Notes: generated by a model not told the origin, from the sequence alone. A stretch of DNA of 64,000 bases from Streptomyces sp. NBC_01217 (GCF_035994185.1 NZ_CP108538.1:5557501-5621500); one strand, 5' to 3'. Counted from the first letter of the stretch, positions 54,141 to 63,482 are shown. Numbers and translations are program-made.

Positions 54141-55249
54141 AGAAGTTCGACAAGGACCGGCTGATCCTGGGCCTCGGCGGCCCGGTGCTCGCCCTGGTCG
54201 TGGCCTTCGCGCTCACCTCGGTGGTGTTGCTCCTCTCGGACCGTGACCCGATCGAGCCGTACCAGCTGATGGTGCAGAACGCCGAGTACGCCGACGTTCA
54301 GGTACTGATCATCAATCAGGCAGGCACGTACTATCTTGCCGCCCTGGCTGTTGCCGTCGGCTTCAGGATGAACCTGTTCAACATCGGCGTGGACGGCCAG
54401 TACCGCCTCGCAGCCATGCTCGCTGCCGTTGTCGGTGCCGCCGTGGATCTGCCCGGTCCACTCCACGTTCTGCTGATCGTGCTCGTAGCGATGTGCGTCG
54501 GCGCCTTCTGGGCCGGCATCGCGGGCATTCTGAAGACCACCCGCGGGGTCAGCGAAGTCGTCTCCACCATCATGCTCAACGCGATCGCCACCAGTCTGAT
54601 CGCCTGGATGATTCTGCCGGCCAACCTCGGTGTGCAGCCGGCGGGTTCCAACGATCTCACGACGGGCGAGATCTCCGAATCCGGCTGGTTCCCGAGCGTG
54701 AGCATGGGGGACGGCGGGGACATCTACGGCTTCACCCTCATCGCGTTCGCGCTGGGCATCGTCTACTGGTTCGTACTCAACCGCACCCGCTTCGGCTTCG
54801 ACCTGCGCGCCACCGGCGCCAGCGAGTCCGCTGCCCAGGCGAGTGGTGTCGACGCCAAGAAGATGGTCCTCACGGCCATGCTGATCTCCGGCGCGGTTGC
54901 GGGTCTGTCCGGTATGCCGTTGCTGCTGGGCCAGACGCACACCTACAGCCTGAGCTTCCCGGTCGGTGTCGGCTTCACGGGCATCACCATCGCCCTGCTC
55001 GGCCGGAACAGCCCGGTCGGTATCCTCTTCGCCGCGCTGCTCATCTCCTTCATCGAGAAGACATCGGCTTCGCTGGACCAGCACGGCTACGAGAAGGAGA
55101 TCGCCACGATCATGCAGGGCCTGATCGTGATCTCGGTCGTCGTGTCCTACGAGCTCGTCCGGCAGTACGGGCTCCGCCGTCAGCAGCAGAAAGTCGGCGA
55201 GGAGCTCGCCGCGCAGGCCCGTAAGAACCGAGAGGGAGTCGTGGCATGA
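54137..55249 (+). CDS. ABC nucleoside transporter permease 1
   Basis: Permease of 370 residues of the BPD_transp_2 family with about nine helices. NQAGTYYLAALAVAVGFRMNLFNIGVDGQYRLAAM, TTRGVSEVVSTIMLNAIA and FTGITIALLGRNSPVGILFAALL are the conserved segments. It overlaps the ATPase stop by ATGA and the next permease by ATGA. With permease 2 it forms the membrane channel for nucleosides delivered by the BMP lipoprotein. It ends in a charged cytoplasmic tail. Confidence 0.93.
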   Translation: MKKFDKDRLILGLGGPVLALVVAFALTSVVLLLSDRDPIEPYQLMVQNAEYADVQVLIINQAGTYYLAALAVAVGFRMNLFNIGVDGQYRLAAMLAAVVGAAVDLPGPLHVLLIVLVAMCVGAFWAGIAGILKTTRGVSEVVSTIMLNAIATSLIAWMILPANLGVQPAGSNDLTTGEISESGWFPSVSMGDGGDIYGFTLIAFALGIVYWFVLNRTRFGFDLRATGASESAAQASGVDAKKMVLTAMLISGAVAGLSGMPLLLGQTHTYSLSFPVGVGFTGITIALLGRNSPVGILFAALLISFIEKTSASLDQHGYEKEIATIMQGLIVISVVVSYELVRQYGLRRQQQKVGEELAAQARKNREGVVA

Positions 55250-56511
55250 GTACGAGCACCGTCTCGATGGCGAGCACCGCGCCCAAGAAGGGTGGCGGAC
55301 GCCGCAAACTGTCCCTGCCCGTCATCATGCTGATCATCGCTGGTGCACTGGCGCTGTTCTCGCTGGTCCGCGTGATCAGCGGGGCGAACGACCTCACCTC
55401 GGTCGGTCAGGTCTCCGGTGCCCTCCAGCTGGCCGTGCCGATCGGTCTCGCCGGACTCGGCGGTCTGTGGGCGGAGCGCGCGGGTGTGGTCAACATCGGC
55501 CTTGAGGGCATGATGGTCCTGGGCACCTGGTTCGGTGCCTGGGCGGGCTACCAGTGGGGGCCGTGGACCGGTGTCCTGCTGGGTGTCGTCGGCGGCGCGC
55601 TCGGTGGTCTGCTGCACGCGATCATCACGGTGACCTTCAACGTCAATCACATCGTCTCCGGTGTGGCCATCAATATCCTGGCCGTGGGCGTCACCCGCTA
55701 TCTGTCGAACTTCACCTTCGCGGAGGCTGAGGGCGGCTCCTCCAAGCAGTCCCCACGAATCGACCAGATCACCGACATCACCATTCCGGGTCTTTCGGAC
55801 TGGCTGGTGGACCTCCAGGCCAGGCACTGGTTCTTCATCTCCGACCTGGCCGGTGTCCTCGGCGGTCTCGTGACGAACCTGTCGCTCCTGACCGTGGTGG
55901 CGATCCTGCTGGTCCCGGGGACCTGGTGGGTGTTGTGGCGCACGTCCTTCGGACTGCGGCTGCGGTCCTGCGGCGAGAACCCCGTGGCCGCGGAGTCCCT
56001 GGGCGTCAACGTCTACAAGTACAAGTACATCGCCGTTGTCGTCTCCGGCGGGCTGGCCGGCCTCGCGGGTGCGTTTCTCGCCATCGTCGCCACCGGTATC
56101 TACCAGGAGGGCCAGACCGGTGGCCGTGGTTACATCGGTCTGGCAGCGATGATCTTCGGTAACTGGATGCCGGGAGGCATGGCGCTGGGCGCCGGACTCT
56201 TCGGTTTCACCGACAGCCTCAAACTGCGAGGCGGAGCCGAGAACGTACACGCGATGCTGCTGCTGCTGGCAATCCTGCTGGTGCTGGTCATGATCTGGCA
56301 GTTGTACAAGAAGAAGTACGTGCCCGCGGTGATCTCCGCGGCTGTCTCGGCGCTCCTGTTCGCCTGGTACGCGCTGACCAACGAGGTGCCGAGCCAGTTC
56401 GTGGACGCGGCGCCGTATGTCACCACGCTGCTGGTGCTGGCACTCTCTGCACAGAGGCTCCGCATGCCCAAGGCTGACGGCATGCCGTACCGGAAGGGCC
56501 AGGGCAAGTGA
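55246..56511 (+). CDS. ABC nucleoside transporter permease 2
   Basis: Permease of 421 residues with about ten helices. AVPIGLAGLGGLWAERAGVVNIGLEGMMVLGTWFGAW and VNHIVSGVAINILAVGVTRYL, followed later by GRGYIGLAAMIFGNWMPGGMALGAGLFGF, mark the BPD_transp_2 nucleoside subgroup. It starts by ATGA overlap with permease 1 and overlaps cdd by GTGA, so uptake and deamination are made together. Confidence 0.93.
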   Translation: MSTSTVSMASTAPKKGGGRRKLSLPVIMLIIAGALALFSLVRVISGANDLTSVGQVSGALQLAVPIGLAGLGGLWAERAGVVNIGLEGMMVLGTWFGAWAGYQWGPWTGVLLGVVGGALGGLLHAIITVTFNVNHIVSGVAINILAVGVTRYLSNFTFAEAEGGSSKQSPRIDQITDITIPGLSDWLVDLQARHWFFISDLAGVLGGLVTNLSLLTVVAILLVPGTWWVLWRTSFGLRLRSCGENPVAAESLGVNVYKYKYIAVVVSGGLAGLAGAFLAIVATGIYQEGQTGGRGYIGLAAMIFGNWMPGGMALGAGLFGFTDSLKLRGGAENVHAMLLLLAILLVLVMIWQLYKKKYVPAVISAAVSALLFAWYALTNEVPSQFVDAAPYVTTLLVLALSAQRLRMPKADGMPYRKGQGK

Positions 56512-56906
56512 CGGCCGCCGCGGAGGTCGACTGGGAGGCGCTGCGGAGCGCCGCACGGTCCGTCATGACGCGTGCGTACGTTCCCTACTCGCACTACCCG
56601 GTCGGCGCCGCGGCACGGGTCGACGACGGACGCACGGTGTCCGGCTGCAACGTCGAGAACGCCTCGTACGGCATCGGGCTGTGCGCCGAGTGCGGACTGG
56701 TCTCCCAGCTGCACGCCACCGGCGGCGGACGGCTGACCCACTTCACCTGCGTGGACGGGGCGGGCGAGATCCTGGTCCCGTGCGGCAGGTGCAGGCAGCT
56801 GCTGTACGAGTTCGGCGGACCGGAGCTCGTCCTGGAGACCCCGGACGGCCTGCGCACGCTCGACGAGATGCTGCCGCAGGCGTTCGGGCCCGACCATCTG
56901 AAGTAG
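56508..56906 (+). CDS. cdd: cytidine deaminase
   Basis: Zinc enzyme of 132 residues converting cytidine and deoxycytidine to uridine forms. The substrate motif is SGCNVENASYGIGLCAECG, with the catalytic Glu and first zinc Cys in CAE, and the second zinc pair is in VPCGRCRQ. Typical enzymes have Pro-Ala where this has Gly-Ile before the zinc Cys. The start is GTG 56508, coupled to the permease stop. It is the last gene of the import operon before a strong terminator. Confidence 0.95.
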   Translation: MTAAAEVDWEALRSAARSVMTRAYVPYSHYPVGAAARVDDGRTVSGCNVENASYGIGLCAECGLVSQLHATGGGRLTHFTCVDGAGEILVPCGRCRQLLYEFGGPELVLETPDGLRTLDEMLPQAFGPDHLK

Positions 56907-56912
56907 AACTGC

Positions 56913-56943
56913 TGTGGCCCTCCCGTCCGTTGGGAGGGCCACA
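56913..56943 (+). terminator. terminator after cdd, 12-bp perfect stem
   Basis: TGTGGCCCTCCC (56913-56924) pairs with GGGAGGGCCACA (56932-56943) around a seven-base loop, six bases after the cdd stop. Confidence 0.85.
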
Positions 56944-56955
56944 CCCGTATCCACC

Positions 56956-56971
56956 CTCTATGCGCGTAGAG
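56956..56971. promoter_or_regulatory. nucleoside-regulon operator site C upstream of deoA
   Basis: CTCTATGC-GCGTAGAG is a 16-bp palindrome with a single mismatch, 48 bp before the deoA ATG. It shares the TAYGCGCGTA core with sites A and B. TAGAGT at its right end could be a -10 box. Confidence 0.6.
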
Positions 56972-57018
56972 TCATTCAGGACTCTTGCGTACGTACCGGC
57001 CGGAAGGACTCCCAGGAC

Positions 57019-58296
57019 ATGGACGCCATCTCCGTCATCCGCACCAAGCGGGACCGAGGCGAGCTGACCCCCGAGCAGATCGACTGGGTCATCGACGCGT
57101 ACACCCGTGGCGAGGTCGCCGACGAGCAGATGTCCGCGCTGGCCATGGCGATCCTGCTGAACGGAATGAACCGCACCGAGATCGCCCGCTGGACCGCCGC
57201 GATGATCGCATCCGGCGAGCGCATGGACTTCCACTCGCTCTCCCGGCCCACCACCGACAAGCACTCCACCGGCGGCGTCGGCGACAAGATCACCCTGCCG
57301 CTCGCCCCGCTGGTCGCGGCCTGCGGCGCCGCCGTCCCCCAGCTCAGCGGCCGCGGCCTCGGCCACACCGGCGGCACGCTCGACAAGCTGGAGTCCATCC
57401 CCGGCTGGCGCGCCCACCTCTCGAACGCCGAGATGCTGAACGTCCTGGACACCACCGGCGCGGTGATCTGCGCCGCCGGTGACGGGCTCGCCCCGGCCGA
57501 CAAGAAGCTGTACGCGCTGCGCGATGTCACCGGCACCGTCGAGGCCATCCCGCTGATCGCCAGCTCGATCATGTCCAAGAAGATCGCCGAGGGCACCGGC
57601 GCGCTCGTCCTGGACGTCAAGGTCGGCTCCGGCGCCTTCATGAAGACCATCGAGGACGCCCGTGAGCTGGCCTCCACCATGGTCGCGCTGGGCACCGACA
57701 GCGGGGTGCGCACGGTCGCGCTCCTCACCGACATGGCCACCCCGCTCGGCCTGACCGCGGGCAACGCCCTGGAGGTGCGCGAATCGGTCGAGGTGCTGGC
57801 CGGCGGCGGCCCGAAGGACGTCATCGACCTCACCCTGGCCCTCGCCCGCGAGATGCTGGACGCGGCCGGGCTCAGGGACGCGGACCCGGAGAAGGCCCTC
57901 GCCGACGGCTCCGCGATGGACGTCTGGCGCCGGATGATCTCCGCCCAGGGCGGCGACCCGGACGCCACGCTCCCGGTCGCCCGCGAGCAGCACGTCGTGA
58001 CGGTTCCGTCCAGCGGCGTACTGACCCGCCTGGACGCGTACGACATCGGCGTCGCCGCCTGGCGCCTGGGCGCGGGCCGGGCCCGCAAGGAGGACCCGGT
58101 GCAGGCGGGTGCGGGCATCGAACTGCACGCCAAGCCGGGCGACACGGTAACGGCCGGACAGCCGCTGCTGACGCTGCACACCGACACCCCCGAGAAGTTC
58201 GAGTACGCGCTGAAGGCCCTGCCCTCCTCGTACGACATCGACCCGGAGGGCACGGAGTTCACGGCCACCCCCGTGGTGCGGGAACGTATCGCCTGA
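57019..58296 (+). CDS. deoA: thymidine phosphorylase (pyrimidine-nucleoside phosphorylase)
   Basis: Enzyme of 425 residues splitting thymidine or uridine with phosphate into base and (deoxy)ribose 1-phosphate. The family signature SGRGLGHTGGTLDKLESIPG is at about 112-131; phosphate-binding STGGVGDK and the DVKVGSGAFMK lysine segment are intact, and a C-terminal PYNP domain follows. ATG 57019 has AGGAC upstream. It is separated from cdd by a terminator and has its own operator, so it is a separate transcription unit of the same regulon. Confidence 0.96.
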   Translation: MDAISVIRTKRDRGELTPEQIDWVIDAYTRGEVADEQMSALAMAILLNGMNRTEIARWTAAMIASGERMDFHSLSRPTTDKHSTGGVGDKITLPLAPLVAACGAAVPQLSGRGLGHTGGTLDKLESIPGWRAHLSNAEMLNVLDTTGAVICAAGDGLAPADKKLYALRDVTGTVEAIPLIASSIMSKKIAEGTGALVLDVKVGSGAFMKTIEDARELASTMVALGTDSGVRTVALLTDMATPLGLTAGNALEVRESVEVLAGGGPKDVIDLTLALAREMLDAAGLRDADPEKALADGSAMDVWRRMISAQGGDPDATLPVAREQHVVTVPSSGVLTRLDAYDIGVAAWRLGAGRARKEDPVQAGAGIELHAKPGDTVTAGQPLLTLHTDTPEKFEYALKALPSSYDIDPEGTEFTATPVVRERIA

Positions 58297-58318
58297 CCTG
58301 CGGTTTACTCGTCCGGGT

Positions 58319-58352
58319 GAACGGGACCGGTGGACTGCCACCGGTCCCGTTC
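58319..58352 (+). terminator. terminator after deoA, 15-bp perfect stem
   Basis: GAACGGGACCGGTGG (58319-58333) and CCACCGGTCCCGTTC (58338-58352) around an ACTG loop, 22 bases after the stop. Confidence 0.88.
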
Positions 58353-58393
58353 GGCATGCTGGACTCGGTGACGCACCGATAGAGGAGACCGCC

Positions 58394-58984
58394 ATGAGCG
58401 CACTCACCGTCGATCCCGTGCCGGGCAACGGCCAGGGATGGGACGACCTCGTCCGGATCTGGGAGGAGACGGACGCACCCGAGGGCTGCAAGGTGGAGAT
58501 CATCGAGGGGATCGTCACCGTGTCGCCACCGCCGTCCAAGGACCACAACACCACTGCGGCTCTGCTTCAGCGCAGGCTCTACACCGTCATCCCGGAGGAC
58601 TGGGAGATCTACCAGACCCTCGGCGTCTCCGTGCCGGGCCGGGCCGGGCTCTACATCCCCGACCTCGTCGTCGTGCCGCGTGCCGCGGCGACCGGGCCGG
58701 GCAACCGCGTGCCGGCGGAGGAGGCCCGGCTCGTCGTCGAGATCACCTCGCAGGCCAACGCCAACCACGACCGCATCGGCAAGGCGCACGGATACGCGAA
58801 GGCCGGTGTCGAGCTCTTCCTGCTCCTCGACCCCTGGCACTCCGGCCGTCCCACCGCCACCTTGTACGGGGAACCCGTCGAGGGCACGTACCGGGTGCTG
58901 GACGCGGTGGAGTACGGGGAGAAGCTGACGCTTCCCGAGCCGTTCGCGCTGGACCTGGACACCGGGATATTTCCGGTCAGCTGA
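58394..58984 (+). CDS. Uma2 family restriction endonuclease-like protein (copy 2)
   Basis: Protein of 196 residues with the Uma2 core: KVEIIEGIVTVSPPPSKDHN, YIPDLVVVPRAA and RLVVEITSQANANHDRIGKAHGYAKAGVELFLLLD, with the Asp, Glu and Lys of a PD-(D/E)xK site. ATG 58394 has AGAGGAG six bases upstream. It is only distantly similar to copy 1 at 32167. Function unknown; it has its own leader after the deoA terminator. Confidence 0.88.
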   Translation: MSALTVDPVPGNGQGWDDLVRIWEETDAPEGCKVEIIEGIVTVSPPPSKDHNTTAALLQRRLYTVIPEDWEIYQTLGVSVPGRAGLYIPDLVVVPRAAATGPGNRVPAEEARLVVEITSQANANHDRIGKAHGYAKAGVELFLLLDPWHSGRPTATLYGEPVEGTYRVLDAVEYGEKLTLPEPFALDLDTGIFPVS

Positions 58985-59018
58985 GAAGCGGTGCCACGCC
59001 GGTCGCGTCGGTGTGCGA

Positions 59019-59058
59019 GCGGCCCGCAGGGGCGGAGGAATCCGTCCCGGCGGGCCGC
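59019..59058. terminator. bidirectional terminator, 18-bp stem with GGAA loop
   Basis: The arms 59019-59036 and 59041-59058 pair with two mismatches (GCGGCCCGC at the base). It lies between convergent stops at 58984 and 59085. Confidence 0.7.
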
Positions 59059-59084
59059 CGTCATGCGGTTGTGGTCGGGGGCGT

Positions 59085-62000
59085 CTACTTGCCGAAGTAC
59101 GCGTTGTAGATCGACACCGACGACTTGTTGCCCTGCTTGTCCGTGACATTCGCCCGGTACGAGAGGGACTTGCCCCTGGCCGGGTTCTTCACGGAAAGCT
59201 TGCACGACTTGACCGCGGACTTCTTCCAGGTCTTGCCGCCGTCGTAACTGACGTACACCGTCAGCGACTTGAGGTTCTTGCCGGCGGCCGCACCCTGCAC
59301 CGTCACCGGTACGGAAGCGGTCCTGCCCGCCGTCACCCTTCCGTCCGTCGTCACATTCGGCGTGAAGCGGACCGTGGAGACGGGCAGCAGGGTCGGTTCG
59401 GCGCTCTTCTTGGACCTGAAGGTCCAGCTCGCGTCGATCCGGGTGGAGACGGCCGAGACCTTGGAGCTGCGCTGCACCGAGGTCGTCAGCCGGTAGTCGG
59501 CCGCACCGGACGGCACTGCGATGGGGGTGCCGCCCTCCAGCGGGTCCGCGTTCCTGGCGAGCACGGCGCCGTTGCGGTAGAGGACGGTCTTGACCGAACT
59601 GTAGGTGGAGTAGCCGATGTTGCCGCGGCCGTCTGCCGCCAGCGGCAGCGACCCGGTGATGGTGTCCGCGTCGCGGATGATTCCGTGGCCGGAGCCGAGC
59701 GCGGGGCCGAACACCGCGGTGTTGACCTTCTTCGTATAGGTCCTGCCCGCCTTCAGGGTCTGCGGGTCACCGAGGGAGTACTGCGCCTCGGTGACCGGGT
59801 AGCCGTCCTCGTCGAGTCCGCCCTCCTGGCTGAAGTCGAAGTTCCACTTCACCTTGTCGGCGGTGGAGACGTAGGCGGTGTTGGTCCCGGGGATCTTCTG
59901 GCTGGACCAGGACGTCCAGCCGGAGTAGGAACCGGGCAGCGAGCCCCATGCCGCGAACCCGCCGGTCTTGCCCTTGACGGACGCGCCGAGGGACGTCGTG
60001 ACCTTCGCCAGCTGACCGTTGGTGAACTTCCGGCTGTAGCCGGTCGCCGCCTGGGTCACCGTGCCGCCGACCGCGATGTCGTACCGGGTCGATGCTCCCT
60101 TGGTCCAGCTGCCCAGCCAGTGCTGGGCGAGCGAGCCGTCGGTCACCTTCGGGCCGACGTGCGCGGTGCGCAGGTTCCGGTACGAGTCGAGGTACCAGCC
60201 GTAGCTGTAGCCGCTGTCCTTGCCGTCGAACTGCAGGTCGGGCGCGGCCAGTCGGGGCTTGGCGCCGGTGGTGGGCAGGGCGATGTCCACCGGCTTCGCC
60301 TTGCGCGCGTCGAACGTCACGGTGAGGTTCCTGGTGAGGTTCAGGTTCGGCTGGACGAGCCAGTCGATGCCCTTGGTGCCGTCCTCCGGGTCGACGTGGA
60401 CGGCCGAGTTCAGTGCGTAGCCGCCCTTGGGCACGCGCACCTTCGCCGTCCCGTCGGTGCTCCTCGGGGACAGCCACACACCGCTCGCCGTGCCGGACAG
60501 GCCGTAGAGGTCGGACTCGTTGAACCGGGACGGCTTGCCGTCACGTCCGATGGTCCTGACCGTGAGGTCGTACGACTCGATCTCGCGCTCGACCGCGGCC
60601 GCGGTGCGGACGCTCTGGCCGCCGCCGGTCCCGACGACATACGCCGAGTAGGAGCCGTCGGCCGTGCCGCCGAGCTTCGTGTTCACGGTCAGCGGGACCT
60701 CGGCGGTGCCGCCCGCCGGGACGGTCACCTTGTCGGCGCCGAGGGTGAAGAACCCGGCCGGGGCGGGCCTGCCCTTCGGGCCGGTGGCCGTGACCGCGAG
60801 GTCGAGGGTGACGTCCGCCGTACCGAGGTTGCGATACGTCACCTTCCTGGCGACCGGGGTGTCGTCGGTGTGCGGCCACTGCTGCACCCCGAAGCTCACC
60901 GAGACCGGTTCGGCGACGACGGTCTGGGCGATCGCCCGGTCGACGGCGATCCGGCCCGAGCCCTGCTCGAAGGGGGTGTACGCGCCCGGCTTCGCCGAGC
61001 CCGTGAGCGCGCCCTTGAGCTCGGCGTACTTCCACTGCGGGTGCTCCTGCTTGAGGAGCGCGGCGGCGCCCGCGACGTGCGGGGTCGCCATCGACGTACC
61101 GGAGATCGACAGATAGCCCGGCGGGTTCTGCCCGACCTCCTGATCGATGGCGGAGCCGGGTGCGGCCGCCGCCGTGATGTCCACGCCGGGGGCGGTGACA
61201 TCGGGCTTGATCGCGCCGTCGCCGGTGCGCGGGCCGCGGCTGGAGAAGTCGGCCAGCTCGTCGTTGTCGTCGACCGCGCCGACGGTCAGTGCGGCGTCCG
61301 CGCTGCCCGGGGAGGCGACCGTGCCGGCGCCGTCGCCCTCGTTGCCCGCCGCGATGGCGAACAGGACGCCCTTGTCGGCCGACAGCTTGTTCACCGCCGC
61401 TTCGAGCGGGTCGATCTCCGGGGTGTCACCGCCGCCGAGGCTCAGATTGATGACGTCGGCGCCCTGCGCGACCGCCCACTCCATGCCGGCCAGGATGCCG
61501 GAGTCGTCGCCGAAGCCGTCGTCGTCGAGCACCTTGCCCTCGATCAGCTTGGCGTCCGGGGCCACGCCCTTGAACTTCCCGCCCGACTTGGCGCCCGTAC
61601 CGGCCGCGATCGAGGAGACGTGTGTGCCGTGTCCGACCCGGTCCAGGGTGTCGGGCGAGGCGGTGAAGTTCTTCGTGTCGAGGATCTGGCCCTGGAGGTC
61701 GGGGTGGGTGGCGTCCACACCGGTGTCCAGGACGGCGATCTTGACGCCCTTTCCGGTGTAGCCGGCCTTCCAGGCGGTCGGTGCGCCGATCTGCAAAACG
61801 CTCTTGTCCAGGCTCGCCCTGCGTACGCCGTCCAGCCAGACCCGGTCGATACCGGCGGCCGTGGTGCGCTGGGCACCCCGCGAGGGCTTGCTGGTGAGTG
61901 CCTGCCAGATGTCCTTGGCGTCGCGCTCCGGCGTGGTCACCGACTCGGCGTTCAACGACTTCAGGTTCCGGCCGACCCGGGTGGCGCCCGCCTCACGGAC

Positions 62001-62432
62001 CTCGGCCTTCGCGGCCGCCGCCCGGGCGCCCCGGTAGGCGACGATCAGTTTCAGGCCCGTCTTCTGCGCCCTGCGGTTCTCCGCACGGTTCAGCTCGGTG
62101 ACGTCGAACAGCCTGCGGTCCAGCTTGCCGGAGCTGATCAGCCGGTGTGCGTCGGCCGGGATGAGCAGCGTGTGCCCGTCGCGTATCTGCCGCTGCACGG
62201 GTATGTGCTCGCGCCCCTTGGCGGGCCGGAAGTTCAGGACCCGGCCCTTGCCGTCCACCGTGACGCGGTCGCCGGTGATGAGCGTCAGCCGGTGCTGGGC
62301 CACGGGCTCGGCACCCTTCGGCCGGGCGGTGTCGGGACGGGCCATGGCCGGGGTGGTCATCCCGGCGGCGAGCGCCACGGCGGCTGCCGTGGCGATGGTC
62401 GATACACACGCGTTTCTCACGTGTCTGCGCAA
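59085..62432 (-). CDS. large secreted subtilisin-like serine protease (S8)
   Basis: Exported protease of about 1115 residues. A signal peptide (ACVSTIATAAAVALAAGM...AMA) and a propeptide of roughly 170 residues precede the S8 domain, with the catalytic triad Asp236 (VLDTGVDATHPDL), His268 (GHGTHVSSIA) and Ser447 (GTSMATPHVAG). The 600 C-terminal residues are beta-rich domains without clear catalytic motifs, ending in an Ig-like segment (YVSYDGGKTWKKS). TTG 62432 (Leu-Arg-Arg-His) is taken as start because GGGGGAG stands next to it, but the spacing is short; GTG 62420 is nearly as good. The long plus-strand frame over it is a shadow. Confidence 0.9.
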   Translation of the reverse strand: MRRHVRNACVSTIATAAAVALAAGMTTPAMARPDTARPKGAEPVAQHRLTLITGDRVTVDGKGRVLNFRPAKGREHIPVQRQIRDGHTLLIPADAHRLISSGKLDRRLFDVTELNRAENRRAQKTGLKLIVAYRGARAAAAKAEVREAGATRVGRNLKSLNAESVTTPERDAKDIWQALTSKPSRGAQRTTAAGIDRVWLDGVRRASLDKSVLQIGAPTAWKAGYTGKGVKIAVLDTGVDATHPDLQGQILDTKNFTASPDTLDRVGHGTHVSSIAAGTGAKSGGKFKGVAPDAKLIEGKVLDDDGFGDDSGILAGMEWAVAQGADVINLSLGGGDTPEIDPLEAAVNKLSADKGVLFAIAAGNEGDGAGTVASPGSADAALTVGAVDDNDELADFSSRGPRTGDGAIKPDVTAPGVDITAAAAPGSAIDQEVGQNPPGYLSISGTSMATPHVAGAAALLKQEHPQWKYAELKGALTGSAKPGAYTPFEQGSGRIAVDRAIAQTVVAEPVSVSFGVQQWPHTDDTPVARKVTYRNLGTADVTLDLAVTATGPKGRPAPAGFFTLGADKVTVPAGGTAEVPLTVNTKLGGTADGSYSAYVVGTGGGQSVRTAAAVEREIESYDLTVRTIGRDGKPSRFNESDLYGLSGTASGVWLSPRSTDGTAKVRVPKGGYALNSAVHVDPEDGTKGIDWLVQPNLNLTRNLTVTFDARKAKPVDIALPTTGAKPRLAAPDLQFDGKDSGYSYGWYLDSYRNLRTAHVGPKVTDGSLAQHWLGSWTKGASTRYDIAVGGTVTQAATGYSRKFTNGQLAKVTTSLGASVKGKTGGFAAWGSLPGSYSGWTSWSSQKIPGTNTAYVSTADKVKWNFDFSQEGGLDEDGYPVTEAQYSLGDPQTLKAGRTYTKKVNTAVFGPALGSGHGIIRDADTITGSLPLAADGRGNIGYSTYSSVKTVLYRNGAVLARNADPLEGGTPIAVPSGAADYRLTTSVQRSSKVSAVSTRIDASWTFRSKKSAEPTLLPVSTVRFTPNVTTDGRVTAGRTASVPVTVQGAAAGKNLKSLTVYVSYDGGKTWKKSAVKSCKLSVKNPARGKSLSYRANVTDKQGNKSSVSIYNAYFGK

Positions 62433-62722
62433 CTCTCCCCCTGGAGAATCAGGCGGCCCCCGGAGGGGCCGCTGGTCAGTCGGCACCGATGGGAGGCCGG
62501 TGCCGGCCGGTTCACGTACCTAGAGGGGGAATTGATCGCAAGGGTTCACAGAAACCGCACAGGTGACAGGAGTTGACGGAAGTTCATCGGTCCGGGGCGA
62601 TCCGGAGGGGCGGATGCCGGATGTGCGCCCGGCGGCCGGAACGGCTGTTGGGCAGGGCGCGGGGCATGGACGGGGCAGGGCGGGCGGGCCGGGGCGCCGG
62701 GAAAGTGCGGGAGCGGGCAGCG
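62433..62722. other. divergent promoter region between the protease and STAS genes
   Basis: These 290 bases contain no supported gene. An AT-richer patch with AATTGATCGC and TTCACAGAAACC (62530-62560) is the most promoter-like part. Short plus-strand frames here have no ribosome site or recognisable product. Confidence 0.4.
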
Positions 62723-63115
62723 ATGAGTTTCGGCCGCCGCGCCGGTCTCCCTGATGTGGAAGCCATGACCCCGATCGTTCTCGTCGTCACCGGCCGCGTC
62801 ACGCGGGCCGCGGTGCCGGGTCTCTGCGCCGAGCTGGAGGCGCTGCTGTACGACTCCGAGGGCGCCGTCCGCGACCCGGACGCCGGGGTGGACTGCGATG
62901 TGGGCGGGGTCGTACAGGCGGACCTGACCCTGGTGGAGGCGATAGCGCGGCTGGGGCTGGTCGCACGCCGCGCGGGCGGCAGACGCCTGCGGCTGCGCAA
63001 TGTGCCACCCGAGCTGAAGAACCTGCTCGACCTGGTGGGCCTGGCCGATGTGGTGGACGTGGCATGCGGGACCGGGACCGGGGGCGGGGGCGGGGCCGCG
63101 GGGAACGAGGCCTGA
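62723..63115 (+). CDS. STAS-domain protein
   Basis: Protein of 130 residues with a STAS (anti-sigma antagonist-like) fold: PIVLVVTGRVTRAAVPGLCAELEALL, VDCDVGGVVQADLTLVEAIARLGLVARRAGG and LRLRNVPPELKNLLDLVGLADVV. The position usually held by a phosphorylatable Ser/Thr reads GGVVQADLTLVEA, so regulation by phosphorylation is uncertain. ATG 62723 has GGGAG nine bases upstream; ATG 62765 is an alternative. A Gly-rich tail ends it. Confidence 0.85.
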   Translation: MSFGRRAGLPDVEAMTPIVLVVTGRVTRAAVPGLCAELEALLYDSEGAVRDPDAGVDCDVGGVVQADLTLVEAIARLGLVARRAGGRRLRLRNVPPELKNLLDLVGLADVVDVACGTGTGGGGGAAGNEA

Positions 63116-63161
63116 AGGGGCCGCGCCCGGGGGAGCGCGCCCCGCCTGCCCCGCCCGGCGT

Positions 63162-63482
63162 TCAGTCCCCGTCCCAGCCCGCCGGCCTTCTCGCCTTGAT
63201 CCGTGTGCAGACCACCTGGCGGTCGTGCGGGACCGCCGTGGCCGTGAGGAAGGCCGTCGCCGTGGGGAGCGGCGACGCCGCGAGGAACGGATCCGGCGCG
63301 CCGCACTCGTTCTCCGGCTGCGGCCCCGGTCCGCCGATGGAGGCGGGATCAGGAGTCCGGGAGGTTCCGGGCGCGGGCCCTTCGGTCGCGGAGGGCTCGC
63401 CCAGCCATTGGGTCAGCCCCCAGCCACCGGCCGCCAGCACCATCCAGCCCGCCACCAGCCCGTTCCGTATGCCGCGCTTCAC
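63162..63482 (-). CDS. small exported or membrane-anchored hypothetical protein
   Basis: A 106-residue protein with one N-terminal transmembrane or signal segment (NGLVAGWMVLAAGGWGLTQWL), then a Pro/Gly/Ser-rich exported part with two cysteines. GTG 63482 overlaps the stop of the upstream sigma-factor gene by GTGA, so the two are translationally coupled. Family not recognised; it may be a partner of the sigma factor, by position only. Confidence 0.7.
   Translation of the reverse strand: MKRGIRNGLVAGWMVLAAGGWGLTQWLGEPSATEGPAPGTSRTPDPASIGGPGPQPENECGAPDPFLAASPLPTATAFLTATAVPHDRQVVCTRIKARRPAGWDGD

Noticed and set aside
59013-62576. Very long plus-strand open frame (1187 codons)
   Set aside because: It lies antisense to the subtilase, has arginine/valine/glycine-rich sequence without any motif, and the opposite strand has signal peptide and catalytic triad. 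It is a GC-bias shadow.
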